A DNA stretch of 8,570 nt from Candidatus Dojkabacteria bacterium (GCA_003560355.1 PWIP01000070.1:1-8570); one strand, 5' to 3'. Positions 1-6,746 are shown, counted from the stretch's first letter. Numbers and translations are program-made. The notes: generated by a model not told the origin, from the sequence alone.

Positions 1-212
1 CACCTAAAAACTATCTGTTCCTTCCCTCCTTTTTTTCTTAAAGCAACAGGCTCCAAAATACCCCTACATCTATTCAATCTATCCCCCGGTTCATTATCAA
101 CATGCAAACCAAAAAGGCAGTAATTACAGTGATCCCTTGAACTTGTTGGATGAAGTTCCACCTCTTTACCACAATTAATACAAACGAAGCTTTCATTTCT
201 CTTTTTAAACAT
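1..212 (-). CDS. RNHCP-domain protein, partial (3' end beyond window)
   Basis: Seventy codons can be read from the ATG at 212-210 before the window ends. The protein has CxxC at residues 11-14 (CINC), the segment SRDHCNYC at 25-32 that corresponds to the family's name-giving R-N-H-C-P motif, then HVDNEPGD at 37-44, a further Cys at 49 and LEPVAL at 53-58. This order (CxxC, HCxxC, HVDxxPGD, C-x-G, EPV) is that of the RNHCP family, a small presumed metal-binding domain of unknown function. The start is well supported: GGAGAG at 226-221 stands 8 bases upstream, inside the last codons of argS, and only 1 base separates the argS stop from this ATG. It is therefore probably co-transcribed and translationally coupled with argS. 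The four cysteines suggest a zinc ribbon. A link to tRNA or translation is only suggested by position. The C-terminus is not visible. Confidence 0.85.
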   Translation of the reverse strand, partial: MFKKRNESFVCINCGKEVELHPTSSRDHCNYCLFGLHVDNEPGDRLNRCRGILEPVALRKKGGKEQIVFR

Positions 213-213
213 A

Positions 214-2565
214 TCACATTCTCTCCAAAGGCTTAATTCTCAAAAGTGACAAACCATCCCTCAAAACCTCTCTAACAAAACAAACAACCAAAATTCTAGT
301 AGCCCTTTCAACACCCTTTGCTTCTAAAACCTTCTCCGTCTCGTACATTTGGCTAAAAAGCTTAGCTAAATCATACAAATATTCAGCCATTATACTAGGC
401 AAATAGTTATTAGCAGATGCAACAACCACATTAGGATAATCCAAGCACTTCAGTAGAATCTCTCTGTTAATATCCGTAAATTCAAACTCTTGAGTATTTT
501 CCTGCTCATCAACATTTTTTAATATATTACAAGCCCTAGCATATGCATACATAATGTAAGGACCACTCCTACCTGTAAACTTCACTGCTTTTTCTAAGTC
601 AAATTTCATATCTTTAAATGGATCAGAAGACAAAAAAGCATATTTCAAAGCTCCAACGGCCACATCTTCACTATCCGTAGCCTCCTGAACAATATCTAAA
701 AGTTCATCACCTGAAAGCTTTTCACCGTCTCTAGAAGACATTTTTTTACCATCTTTGTCAAACACATAGCCGTATGCCAAGTGATACAAATTATCAATTG
801 GCAAAAGCCCTAAAGAATCAATCAAGGAAAAAAGTCTTTGAAAATGAGTTATTTGTTCATTCCCCACAACCCAAATCGCCAACCAAGGATTAAATTTTTC
901 AACCTTAAGCTTAGTAAGGCCAAGATCTTGGGTATGATACAAAGAAGTTCCGTCGGATTTTAAAAGAACAACATCAGGCACACCATATTCATCTTCAAGT
1001 TTTGCAACAACAGCACCATCAGAAGTTTCTACTATTCTTTTACCATCTATATTATCCTTAACAATTTTTTTGCCAACTTCATATATTTCACTTTCAAACC
1101 ACATATGCCCCATTTCTTCCCCCAATCTCTTCATTGTTTCCTTGTGCCCTTCTAAAACCCAAGAAATTACTTTTTTCCACAAATCAATAATTTCAGGTTC
1201 ACCTTTTTCCCAATCAACTAACATCTTCCGAACTTCATTCTCAACTTCTTTACTTTCTTTAAACTTCTGATTTCCCAAAACATAATATTTATCTACAAAA
1301 TGATCTGGCTTCAAACCTTCTTTTTCAGGAGAAGAATCAGAGGCAAAATTTTTCAAGCCCCACATAGCTTTACATATTGGAAGCCCCTTATCATTAATTA
1401 TATTATCGTTGTAAACTTTAAAACCAAGCTTTTCAAAGATACTTTTTAGGGATTGTGCTAAAAAAACATTCAAAAGATGACCCACGTGCATAGCTTTATT
1501 AGGGTTTGCAGAAGGGCTTTCAATTAAAATAACTCTCTTCTTACCTACATTGCAAGAAGAGAATGATTCAAAATTTGAAATAGATTTTGATATATGCTTA
1601 AATAGGTAGTCATCAGAAAGGAAGAAATTTACGAATCCGTTCTTGGCAACTTCAATTTTGCTAAAAACAGAAGAAACCCTCGTTTCACCAGCCAGTTTCA
1701 CGGATACTTCTTCGCTTACTCCCGACGTTTTTTTATTTAAGGCTTTTGACACCTCAAAAGCGATATTTGTTGAAAAATGACCAAATTTCAAATTTGGAGA
1801 TTTGAACAAAATCGTTTTGTTCTCAAAGTTAAAATCAGGATAAATCTCCTGCAAAATCCCTACGAGCAAGGCGTTTAACTCATGTTGCAAGGTGTTTTCA
1901 TTAACAAAACCAAGAGATTTTCCTCTTCTTTTTTTCAAACCTTTCTCCCCTTTAGATTTTATTTGTGTTAATTTTTTTAGTTCAGAAACTACGTCTAAAC
2001 TTTCATCTATACGTTTTACCCTAAAATCTATTTCTACCGGACTCTTTTTATGCACTATCCACTCACCTCCCAAGAAACCTTTCGCCTCTTTGGCAAATCC
2101 CTCAGCTAACTGACAAAGACTCTCCGAATCTTGCTTTAAACCTAGAAAACAAACAAAAGCATTTTTTGACTCACTGTCAATTTTTATCCTCTCTCCTTGA
2201 ACAAAACCATCAAACCTATGGGTCACAGAGTGTTCATCAAGAAAAACCTTTTCTCCCTTCTTGCAAAATTCCACATCTTTACCTCCAGAAGGCAAAAAAG
2301 GCTTTTCTTCTTTCAAAACATCTAACTTTAAATCCCCAAAAACCTTGTCTAAATCTGCATAAATCCCATCAATGTTATTTTCTAAAACAAAAACATTAAA
2401 AAAATTAACAAACGGATTAATATTAGGAAGTTTCTTTTTCCCTTTCAGTTTTTCTAATTTCAATACAATATCACGACTCTTTGGAGTTCTGTTATTAATA
2501 CCCTTTGCCACAACAAAACAAAAGGAATAATCTTTTAAAAATTCTTCTGCTATTTCAAACTTCAT
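214..2565 (-). CDS. argS: Arginyl-tRNA synthetase with N-terminal B3/4-like domain
   Basis: Class I synthetase that charges tRNA-Arg with arginine in the cytoplasm. Numbered from the ATG at 2565 (783 residues), the synthetase part runs from about 224 to the end: the ArgRS N-terminal additional domain (224-328, with GHFSTNIAFEVSKAL and GFVNFFLS), the HIGH box as HVGH (360-363), VVGNEQITHF (566-575), the KMSKS box as KMSSR (608-612), and a C-terminal DALR-type anticodon-binding domain (from about 666, GRSGPYIMYAYAR, ending in PLERM). That part alone is about 560 residues, the usual ArgRS size. The first 190 or so residues are extra and resemble the B3/4 domain (SRD at 30-32, LPNINPFV at 46-53, DLDKVFGD at 71-78, HRF at 116-118, GERIKI at 124-129, KNAFVCF at 134-140). 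A lysine-rich linker (about 196-217) joins the halves. No methionine occurs between residues 1 and 358, so there is no internal AUG for a separate ArgRS. Start choice: reading further upstream enters the tRNA gene. ATG 2574 is the alternative; M-K-F-x-I at 2565 resembles the start of stand-alone B3/4 proteins as I remember them. No Shine-Dalgarno sequence is seen at either. Confidence 0.95.
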   Translation of the reverse strand: MKFEIAEEFLKDYSFCFVVAKGINNRTPKSRDIVLKLEKLKGKKKLPNINPFVNFFNVFVLENNIDGIYADLDKVFGDLKLDVLKEEKPFLPSGGKDVEFCKKGEKVFLDEHSVTHRFDGFVQGERIKIDSESKNAFVCFLGLKQDSESLCQLAEGFAKEAKGFLGGEWIVHKKSPVEIDFRVKRIDESLDVVSELKKLTQIKSKGEKGLKKRRGKSLGFVNENTLQHELNALLVGILQEIYPDFNFENKTILFKSPNLKFGHFSTNIAFEVSKALNKKTSGVSEEVSVKLAGETRVSSVFSKIEVAKNGFVNFFLSDDYLFKHISKSISNFESFSSCNVGKKRVILIESPSANPNKAMHVGHLLNVFLAQSLKSIFEKLGFKVYNDNIINDKGLPICKAMWGLKNFASDSSPEKEGLKPDHFVDKYYVLGNQKFKESKEVENEVRKMLVDWEKGEPEIIDLWKKVISWVLEGHKETMKRLGEEMGHMWFESEIYEVGKKIVKDNIDGKRIVETSDGAVVAKLEDEYGVPDVVLLKSDGTSLYHTQDLGLTKLKVEKFNPWLAIWVVGNEQITHFQRLFSLIDSLGLLPIDNLYHLAYGYVFDKDGKKMSSRDGEKLSGDELLDIVQEATDSEDVAVGALKYAFLSSDPFKDMKFDLEKAVKFTGRSGPYIMYAYARACNILKNVDEQENTQEFEFTDINREILLKCLDYPNVVVASANNYLPSIMAEYLYDLAKLFSQMYETEKVLEAKGVERATRILVVCFVREVLRDGLSLLRIKPLERM

Positions 2566-2589
2566 ATCTTTCATTATTACATTAAAACA

Positions 2590-2663
2590 CACACCCAGAG
2601 GGATTCGAACCCCCAACCTTCGGTTCCGAAGACCGACGCTCTATCCAGTTGAGCTATGGGTGC
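2590..2663 (-). tRNA. tRNA-Arg, anticodon UCG
   Basis: A full cloverleaf of 74 nt can be folded. The acceptor stem is GCACCCA with TGGGTGT (the first pair is G1-U72), the D stem is GCTC/GAGC, the anticodon stem TCGGT/ACCGA with loop CTTCGGA, the T stem GGGGG/CCCTC with loop TTCGAAT, and the discriminator is G73. The anticodon TCG (U34 C35 G36) reads CGA and, by wobble, CGG as arginine. A20 is present in the D loop and C35/G36 in the anticodon, which are known bacterial arginine identity elements. CCA is not encoded (TGT follows G73), so it must be added by a nucleotidyltransferase. The gene lies directly upstream of argS in the same direction, behind its own promoter. Confidence 0.97.
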
Positions 2664-2678
2664 CTCCCTTACGTTGAC

Positions 2679-2687
2679 ATTATATCA
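2679..2687 (-). promoter_or_regulatory. Extended -10 promoter of tRNA-Arg and argS
   Basis: The minus strand reads TGATATAAT: a perfect TATAAT at 2684-2679 with an upstream TGn extension at 2687-2685. The predicted transcription start is near 2672, giving a leader of about 9 nt before the mature tRNA 5' end at 2663. The 17-bp-spaced -35 position (2702-2707, ACTTTT) is poor, which an extended -10 can tolerate. The next start, argS, has no visible promoter of its own in the 25 bases between it and the tRNA, so this promoter probably drives tRNA, argS and the RNHCP gene. Confidence 0.65.
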
Positions 2688-2698
2688 AAAAAAGACAT

Positions 2699-3517
2699 TC
2701 AAAAAGTTTCCAACTCAACTTTTAATATATCCCTAATATTTTCCCCTAAATTTCTTGCAAAACCAACATCTTCAACAAAGTTTTCCAAATCAAAAGCTAT
2801 ACTTTTTGTATCAACATTATCTATTTTCTCCAAAAGCCTTAACTTCAATTCTTCTTTACTCAAAACATCTTTCAAGCAATCATAGTTTGGCTCAACATTG
2901 TTTTGTAAAAACCACATCAAATCAAAAAAATCTCTACCTTTTACCTGCGTTAAAACATTTCCTTTTTTGTCTTTTTTCTGCCAACTCCTATTTAAAACAG
3001 CCAATATTTTAGTTGACATCAAAGTAGATAGATCAAAAGTCTTTAATAGTACAGAGCGATTGAATTTAAAAAGAGGTTTAAATTCTTTCTTAAAATTTTT
3101 ACAAAATCCAAACTCAGAGAATATTTCCAATTTAACAAAAAGAACATTTGAACCCCCCTTCTCTTCTGTGAGTCCTAATTCTTTTAAAATTGGAAATTTA
3201 AAATATATCCTGGATTTTTGTATCTTAACACCTATTTCCAAGTCTAAACTTTTTCCCAAAAAAGCTTTAACATCGCTAGCTAAAATTTCCATATTTGTAT
3301 TACCTTTTTCATCCACAAAATCCAAATCTTCAGAAAGTCTAGGTAAATTGTAGCATAAAGCTAAACAAGTACCTCCATAGAAAAAAAGATTATTGTATTT
3401 TTTAGAAGAATAGATATATTCTAAAATTAAAACCTGTAAATACTGTCTTAGTAAGTTACGTACGTAAAAATGAGGCCTTTCAGGATTATCCTCAACTATT
3501 TTTTTCGATATTTCCAT
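2699..3517 (-). CDS. AbiEii/AbiGii-family nucleotidyltransferase toxin
   Basis: Predicted toxin of an AbiE (type IV) toxin-antitoxin or abortive-infection pair, 272 residues from the ATG at 3517. The nucleotidyltransferase motifs are visible: GGTCLAL at 48-54 followed by RLSEDLDF at 60-67 (S62, D64, D66, the metal-binding DxD), VKLE at 128-131, K170 and R177 in the STKILAVLNR helix, and KGRDFFDL at 193-200 (R195, D196, D199). Known members transfer nucleotides, at least some of them to RNA including tRNA, and stop growth; the target here is not known. The start was chosen at ATG 3517 because AGAAGG (3529-3524) lies 6 bases upstream; the TTG at 3523-3521 would directly abut that site. The antitoxin's stop codon is only 2 bases before this ATG, so the two are probably translationally coupled. 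All motifs are intact and no frameshift is seen. Confidence 0.88.
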   Translation of the reverse strand: MEISKKIVEDNPERPHFYVRNLLRQYLQVLILEYIYSSKKYNNLFFYGGTCLALCYNLPRLSEDLDFVDEKGNTNMEILASDVKAFLGKSLDLEIGVKIQKSRIYFKFPILKELGLTEEKGGSNVLFVKLEIFSEFGFCKNFKKEFKPLFKFNRSVLLKTFDLSTLMSTKILAVLNRSWQKKDKKGNVLTQVKGRDFFDLMWFLQNNVEPNYDCLKDVLSKEELKLRLLEKIDNVDTKSIAFDLENFVEDVGFARNLGENIRDILKVELETF

Positions 3518-3519
3518 TT

Positions 3520-4164
3520 TCAACCTTCTTTTAAGAATTTAAATATATCTTCCATTCTTTTGTCTTTTTTCAAGCTAACATACTCTCCAAACTCTTCTAT
3601 ATCCTCACTACCTACCTGCTCCATATTTAACCTTAAAGATTTGAAATAGTTTTTACTAATTAACATACTTTTTCTTAAATACAAAAAGTCAAAAAGAGCT
3701 TTTGCAAGAGTAGCTTTGTATATTAAAAAGTTGTTTTTTTTAATTAATTTAAAACCTGTAAAAAGTTCCTTTTTAATATTATGGTAATGGAAAACACCCA
3801 AATTATTTTTAAATTTCGTTGTTTTTTTTGTACTAATTGCTGAAAAACCAAAAGAAGATTCACTCAAAACATTATACTCATTCAAAACATATTCTAAACT
3901 TAAATATGACGGAAAGTACAAAGTACTAGAAAGAAATTCTAAATAGCTATTCCAGGAATTTTTTCTTCTCATTTCTTCCAAAAAGTAAGAAGAAACATAT
4001 ACTCCTCTTTTTAAAGAAACTACTTTTTCTTTTGATTTAAGTCTGGAAAGAATGATTTTTAAATAATAATCTTCAATATCTAAACTCTGTAAAGTTTGCA
4101 AAGAGAAAAAGGGCATTTCTTTAATTATTCTTTCAACTTCTTTTGTCTTAGGAATATTTTCCAT
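3520..4164 (-). CDS. AbiEi-family antitoxin / transcriptional autoregulator
   Basis: Predicted antitoxin of the AbiE pair, 214 residues from the ATG at 4164. Residues 17-58 look like the N-terminal winged helix-turn-helix of AbiEi proteins (FSLQTLQSLDI, then LKRGVYVSS as the wing end). The following part has the family's SLEYVLNEYNVLSES (89-103) and the ATLAKALFDFLYLRK helix (151-165), matching the usual pattern before the C-terminal antitoxin part. Characterised AbiEi proteins repress their own promoter through inverted repeats and neutralise AbiEii without direct tight binding. A frame extension to the TTG at 4203 would run through the -10 box and is rejected. AGAG 3 bases upstream of the ATG is at best a weak ribosome-binding site. 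The gene is very AT-rich (16 of 60 bases G+C in the row 3661-3720), compared with 24 of 60 in an argS row (901-960), which may mean recent acquisition. Confidence 0.82.
   Translation of the reverse strand: MENIPKTKEVERIIKEMPFFSLQTLQSLDIEDYYLKIILSRLKSKEKVVSLKRGVYVSSYFLEEMRRKNSWNSYLEFLSSTLYFPSYLSLEYVLNEYNVLSESSFGFSAISTKKTTKFKNNLGVFHYHNIKKELFTGFKLIKKNNFLIYKATLAKALFDFLYLRKSMLISKNYFKSLRLNMEQVGSEDIEEFGEYVSLKKDKRMEDIFKFLKEG
3524..3529 (-). promoter_or_regulatory. Ribosome-binding site deciding the AbiEii start
   Basis: AGAAGG on the minus strand lies within the last codons of the antitoxin gene, 6 bases before ATG 3517. It supports the ATG over the TTG at 3523-3521 and suggests coupled translation. 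Confidence 0.7.
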
Positions 4165-4182
4165 AAACTCTATTTCTTTAAA

Positions 4183-4199
4183 TATACAAATATTGTATA
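4183..4199. promoter_or_regulatory. Candidate AbiEi operator (inverted repeat over -10)
   Basis: TATACAA-ATA-TTGTATA is a perfect inverted repeat with 7-bp arms and a 3-bp centre. It covers the whole -10 hexamer and the predicted transcription start, where a bound repressor would block polymerase. Known AbiEi antitoxins bind inverted repeats in their own promoters, so this is the obvious candidate site. A second, much shorter symmetric element (AGGT-CA-ACCT, 4214-4223) covers the -35 box and might be a second site, but 4-bp arms can arise by chance. Confidence 0.6.
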
Positions 4200-4220
4200 C
4201 CAAAAGAAACAGAAGGTCAA
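4192..4220 (-). promoter_or_regulatory. Sigma70-type promoter of the AbiE pair
   Basis: The minus strand has TTGACC (-35, 4220-4215), a 17-bp spacer, and TACAAT (-10, 4197-4192); each hexamer has one mismatch to consensus. Predicted start of transcription is near 4185, about 20 nt before ATG 4164. The nrdG stop codon TGA (4219-4217) lies inside the -35 hexamer, so the promoter is embedded in the end of the upstream gene and gives the toxin-antitoxin pair transcription independent of the nrd operon. Confidence 0.75.
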
Positions 4221-4912
4221 CCTACATTCTTTATATTTACATTCTCAATGTATTTTTCAAGAATTTTCTGAAACTTTTCCAACTCTTTCTTAGAAAATTC
4301 ATTCTCTTTAGTAAATTCCGAAGAAATACTCTTGCTATATTTGAAATTCTGCAAAGAAAAATTCTCAATTCCTTTCAAAAGCTTCCCAATATTCTCTATA
4401 CTCTCCTTAGTATGCATACCATTAACGACTGTTGTTCTGAATTCATAATCTACATTAGAATTTTTAATTAACTCAATACTCTTTGATATTTTTCCTACGC
4501 CATTAAAACCTCCTGTAGTACCCTCATATTCTTCAAAAGAAGATTTGACGTCCATAGCTATGTAATCTGTAAGTTTTTCCTTCAAAAGCTTTTGTAGGAT
4601 TTCTGGAAAAGATCCATTTGTATCAATTTTTACTAAAAAATCTTCTTTCTTAATTTTTTTACAAAAAGAAACTATGTCTTTTTGCAAACAAGGCTCTCCC
4701 CCAGTTATTACCACACCATCTAACATTGTTTTTCTTTTTTTTAAAAAGTTAAAAAATTTTTCTTCTGGAATTGTTTCATTCGGAGGTTTAACGACTAATT
4801 CTGGATTATGACAAAAAGGACAACGAAAATTACAACCATGGGTAAAAACCGTACAAGCAATCTTATTTGGATAATCTATCAAGGTCGTTTTTTGTAACCC
4901 GGCAATAACCAT
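4217..4912 (-). CDS. nrdG: Anaerobic ribonucleotide reductase activating protein (radical SAM)
   Basis: Activase that uses a 4Fe-4S cluster and S-adenosylmethionine to make the glycyl radical on class III reductase; cytoplasmic and oxygen-sensitive. The 231-residue protein has the radical-SAM cluster motif CxxxCxxC at C27, C31 and C34 within HGCNFRCPFCHN, the SAM-contacting TGGEP at 70-74, and IDTNG at 96-100. The opening GLQKTTLIDYPNKIACTVF is typical of the longer NrdG2-type activases (about 190-240 residues) rather than the short E. coli type. The start ATG is 4 bases after the nrdD copy A stop, with AAGG 9 bases upstream. As the only activase in the window, it probably serves both reductases. 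Its last codons carry the AbiE promoter. Confidence 0.93.
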   Translation of the reverse strand: MVIAGLQKTTLIDYPNKIACTVFTHGCNFRCPFCHNPELVVKPPNETIPEEKFFNFLKKRKTMLDGVVITGGEPCLQKDIVSFCKKIKKEDFLVKIDTNGSFPEILQKLLKEKLTDYIAMDVKSSFEEYEGTTGGFNGVGKISKSIELIKNSNVDYEFRTTVVNGMHTKESIENIGKLLKGIENFSLQNFKYSKSISSEFTKENEFSKKELEKFQKILEKYIENVNIKNVG

Positions 4913-4916
4913 AATT

Positions 4917-6728
4917 TTAAACCTTGTAATTTTTCCTAACTTCCCATTCTGCTTTCTTCCCCTTATTCCAACATTTTATGGGGCTAATATATCCAACCAC
5001 CCTAGAATATACTTCGCATTTTACATTACAAGTATCACAATATTCATGTTCTCCTTTCATATATCCATGTTCTGGACAAATACTAAAGGTCGGTGTTATT
5101 GAAAAATATGGCATTTTGTAATTTTCAGCAATTTTTTTTACTAACTTTTTCGTTGCACACATAGATGGCATTTTTTCTCCAACAAACACATGGAAGACTG
5201 TTCCTCCTGTATATTTACACTGGATTTCATCTTGATTTTGCAAAGCTTCACAAACATCATCAGTAGCATCTACTGGAAGCTGTGTTGAATTTGAATAGAA
5301 TGGGTCTCCATTTGTGTTTGCAACTATGATATCAGGATACTTTTTCTTGTCTATCCTTGCAAAACGATATGACGTGCTTTCAGCTGGAGTGGCTTCAAGA
5401 TTAAAAAGAACACCCGTTTCTTTCTGATACTGTTGCATTACATCTCGCATATAATCAAGGACCTCTAGCGTGAAGTCTTTGCCCTCTTTGCTCAAAAGGT
5501 TTTTATCCATAAAATTAAGAAGAGCCTCATTCATACCATTAACGCCAATTGTATTAAAGTGGTTACTCCAATATTTTCCAAATCTTTTTTTAATTCCAGA
5601 AAGATAATATCTACAATATGGATAAAGGCCTCGTTCTGTTGTATATTCAATAGCTTCTCTTTTAATAACTAGGCTTTCTTTTGCTAAATCCATATTTTCT
5701 TTTAACTTTTTGAAAAATTCTTCCTTACTCTTTGCAAGATACCCAATCCTAGGTAAGTTAATCGTCACAATCCCTATACTCCCCGTCAAAGGGTCAGAAC
5801 CAAAAAGTCCACCCCCTTTTCTTCTAAGCTCCCTGTTATCAATTCTTAATCTACAGCACATTGACCTAACATCGTCCGGACTAATATCAGAATTAATGAA
5901 ATTGGAAAAGTAAGGAATTCCATATTTAGTAGTCATTTCCCAAATTGGATCCATCATTGGATCATCCCATTTTAAATCTTTTGTTAAATTATATGTTGGA
6001 ATTGGCCAAGTGAAAGGTCTCCCTGACATGTCTCCTTCCATCATAACTTCAGCGAAAGCTTTGTTAAACATATTCATTTCTTTCTGAAAATCTTTGTATT
6101 TTTCCTCTTTTACTTCGCCACCAATAATTACACCCTCTTTACCCAATGTACCACTAGGAGTAATATCCAAACTAATATTCGTAAATGGAGCTTGAAATAC
6201 TTTGTCTAAGGGTACATTCATATTAAAAACAAAATATTGCAAAAGTTGTTTTACCTGGTCATAGTTAAGACCATCGTAACGTATAAATGGAGCCATATAT
6301 GTATCAAAACTTGAAATAGCTTGAGCTCCCGCAGCTTCATGCCTTAAAAGAAAAAGAAGGTTTTTTACATGGTCAAGAGCTGAATGCAAGTGTTTAGCTG
6401 GAGTACATGCAACCTTACCATATACACCTGTATGGCCTTTCAAAAGAAAATCTCGCAAATCCCAACCTACACAATATGTTGAAATATATCCCAAATCATG
6501 TATATGTATATCCCCAGATTTATGAGCCTCCCCTATTTTCTTTGGATAGACTTTGTTTAACCAATAGTTTGATTGAGCTGTAGTAGCTATATGATTTGTA
6601 AGACCGTGAAGAGAATATGAAGAATTGCTGTTTTCTTTAACTCTCCAGTTACTCCCATTTATATAGTTTTCAATAATATCAATAGCATCTATACACGACT
6701 CTTTTGTTTTCCTATGGGTTTTAAACAT
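4917..6728 (-). CDS. nrdD: Class III (anaerobic) ribonucleoside-triphosphate reductase, copy A
   Basis: Reduces ribonucleotides to deoxyribonucleotides without oxygen, using a glycyl radical installed by NrdG. It has 603 residues and looks complete. Visible features are HIHD (75-78) and YCVGWDL (85-91, C86) in the substrate pocket, SSFDTYMAPFIRYDG (139-153), WPIPTYN (241-247), the cysteine pair C291-C292 in SMCCRLR (expected thiyl-radical region), GSIGIVTINLPRIGY (316-330), LEATPAES (444-451), a C-terminal metal-binding set C551, H554, C564, C567 (plus C571), and the glycyl-radical motif SRVVGY with G579. The protein starts directly at the catalytic domain, with no N-terminal ATP-cone, so the usual dATP-sensing module is absent. 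ATG 6728 has AGAAG 5 bases upstream, and copy B ends 18 bases before it. Confidence 0.95.
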   Translation of the reverse strand: MFKTHRKTKESCIDAIDIIENYINGSNWRVKENSNSSYSLHGLTNHIATTAQSNYWLNKVYPKKIGEAHKSGDIHIHDLGYISTYCVGWDLRDFLLKGHTGVYGKVACTPAKHLHSALDHVKNLLFLLRHEAAGAQAISSFDTYMAPFIRYDGLNYDQVKQLLQYFVFNMNVPLDKVFQAPFTNISLDITPSGTLGKEGVIIGGEVKEEKYKDFQKEMNMFNKAFAEVMMEGDMSGRPFTWPIPTYNLTKDLKWDDPMMDPIWEMTTKYGIPYFSNFINSDISPDDVRSMCCRLRIDNRELRRKGGGLFGSDPLTGSIGIVTINLPRIGYLAKSKEEFFKKLKENMDLAKESLVIKREAIEYTTERGLYPYCRYYLSGIKKRFGKYWSNHFNTIGVNGMNEALLNFMDKNLLSKEGKDFTLEVLDYMRDVMQQYQKETGVLFNLEATPAESTSYRFARIDKKKYPDIIVANTNGDPFYSNSTQLPVDATDDVCEALQNQDEIQCKYTGGTVFHVFVGEKMPSMCATKKLVKKIAENYKMPYFSITPTFSICPEHGYMKGEHEYCDTCNVKCEVYSRVVGYISPIKCWNKGKKAEWEVRKNYKV

Positions 6729-6746
6729 ATTGTCTTCTACAAAAAC

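Noticed and set aside
2566..2616. Upstream extension of argS starting at TTG 2616
   Set aside because: Its first codons are the T-arm and acceptor stem of tRNA-Arg (the typical GVRIPLG reading of a tRNA end); a coding start inside a tRNA is not credible.
2674..2679. Perfect TTGACA on the plus strand as a -35 box
   Set aside because: No -10-like hexamer lies 16-18 bases downstream, and no plus-strand gene follows.
2690..2716. Possible terminator after AbiEii (AGTT-GGA-AACT followed by T-runs)
   Set aside because: The stem is only 4-5 AT-rich pairs with a 3-base loop inside the coding end; too weak to call.
3518..3523. TTG start of AbiEii overlapping the antitoxin stop
   Set aside because: The AGAAGG site directly abuts it (no spacing), while ATG 3517 has a 6-base spacing.
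4165..4203. Upstream TTG start for the antitoxin gene
   Set aside because: It falls between and across the promoter -35 and -10 boxes, upstream of the predicted transcription start.
1070..4471. Short plus-strand open frames opposite argS, the AbiE genes and nrdG
   Set aside because: They lie antisense inside well-supported genes, show low-complexity Ser/Phe/Lys-rich composition and resemble no family.
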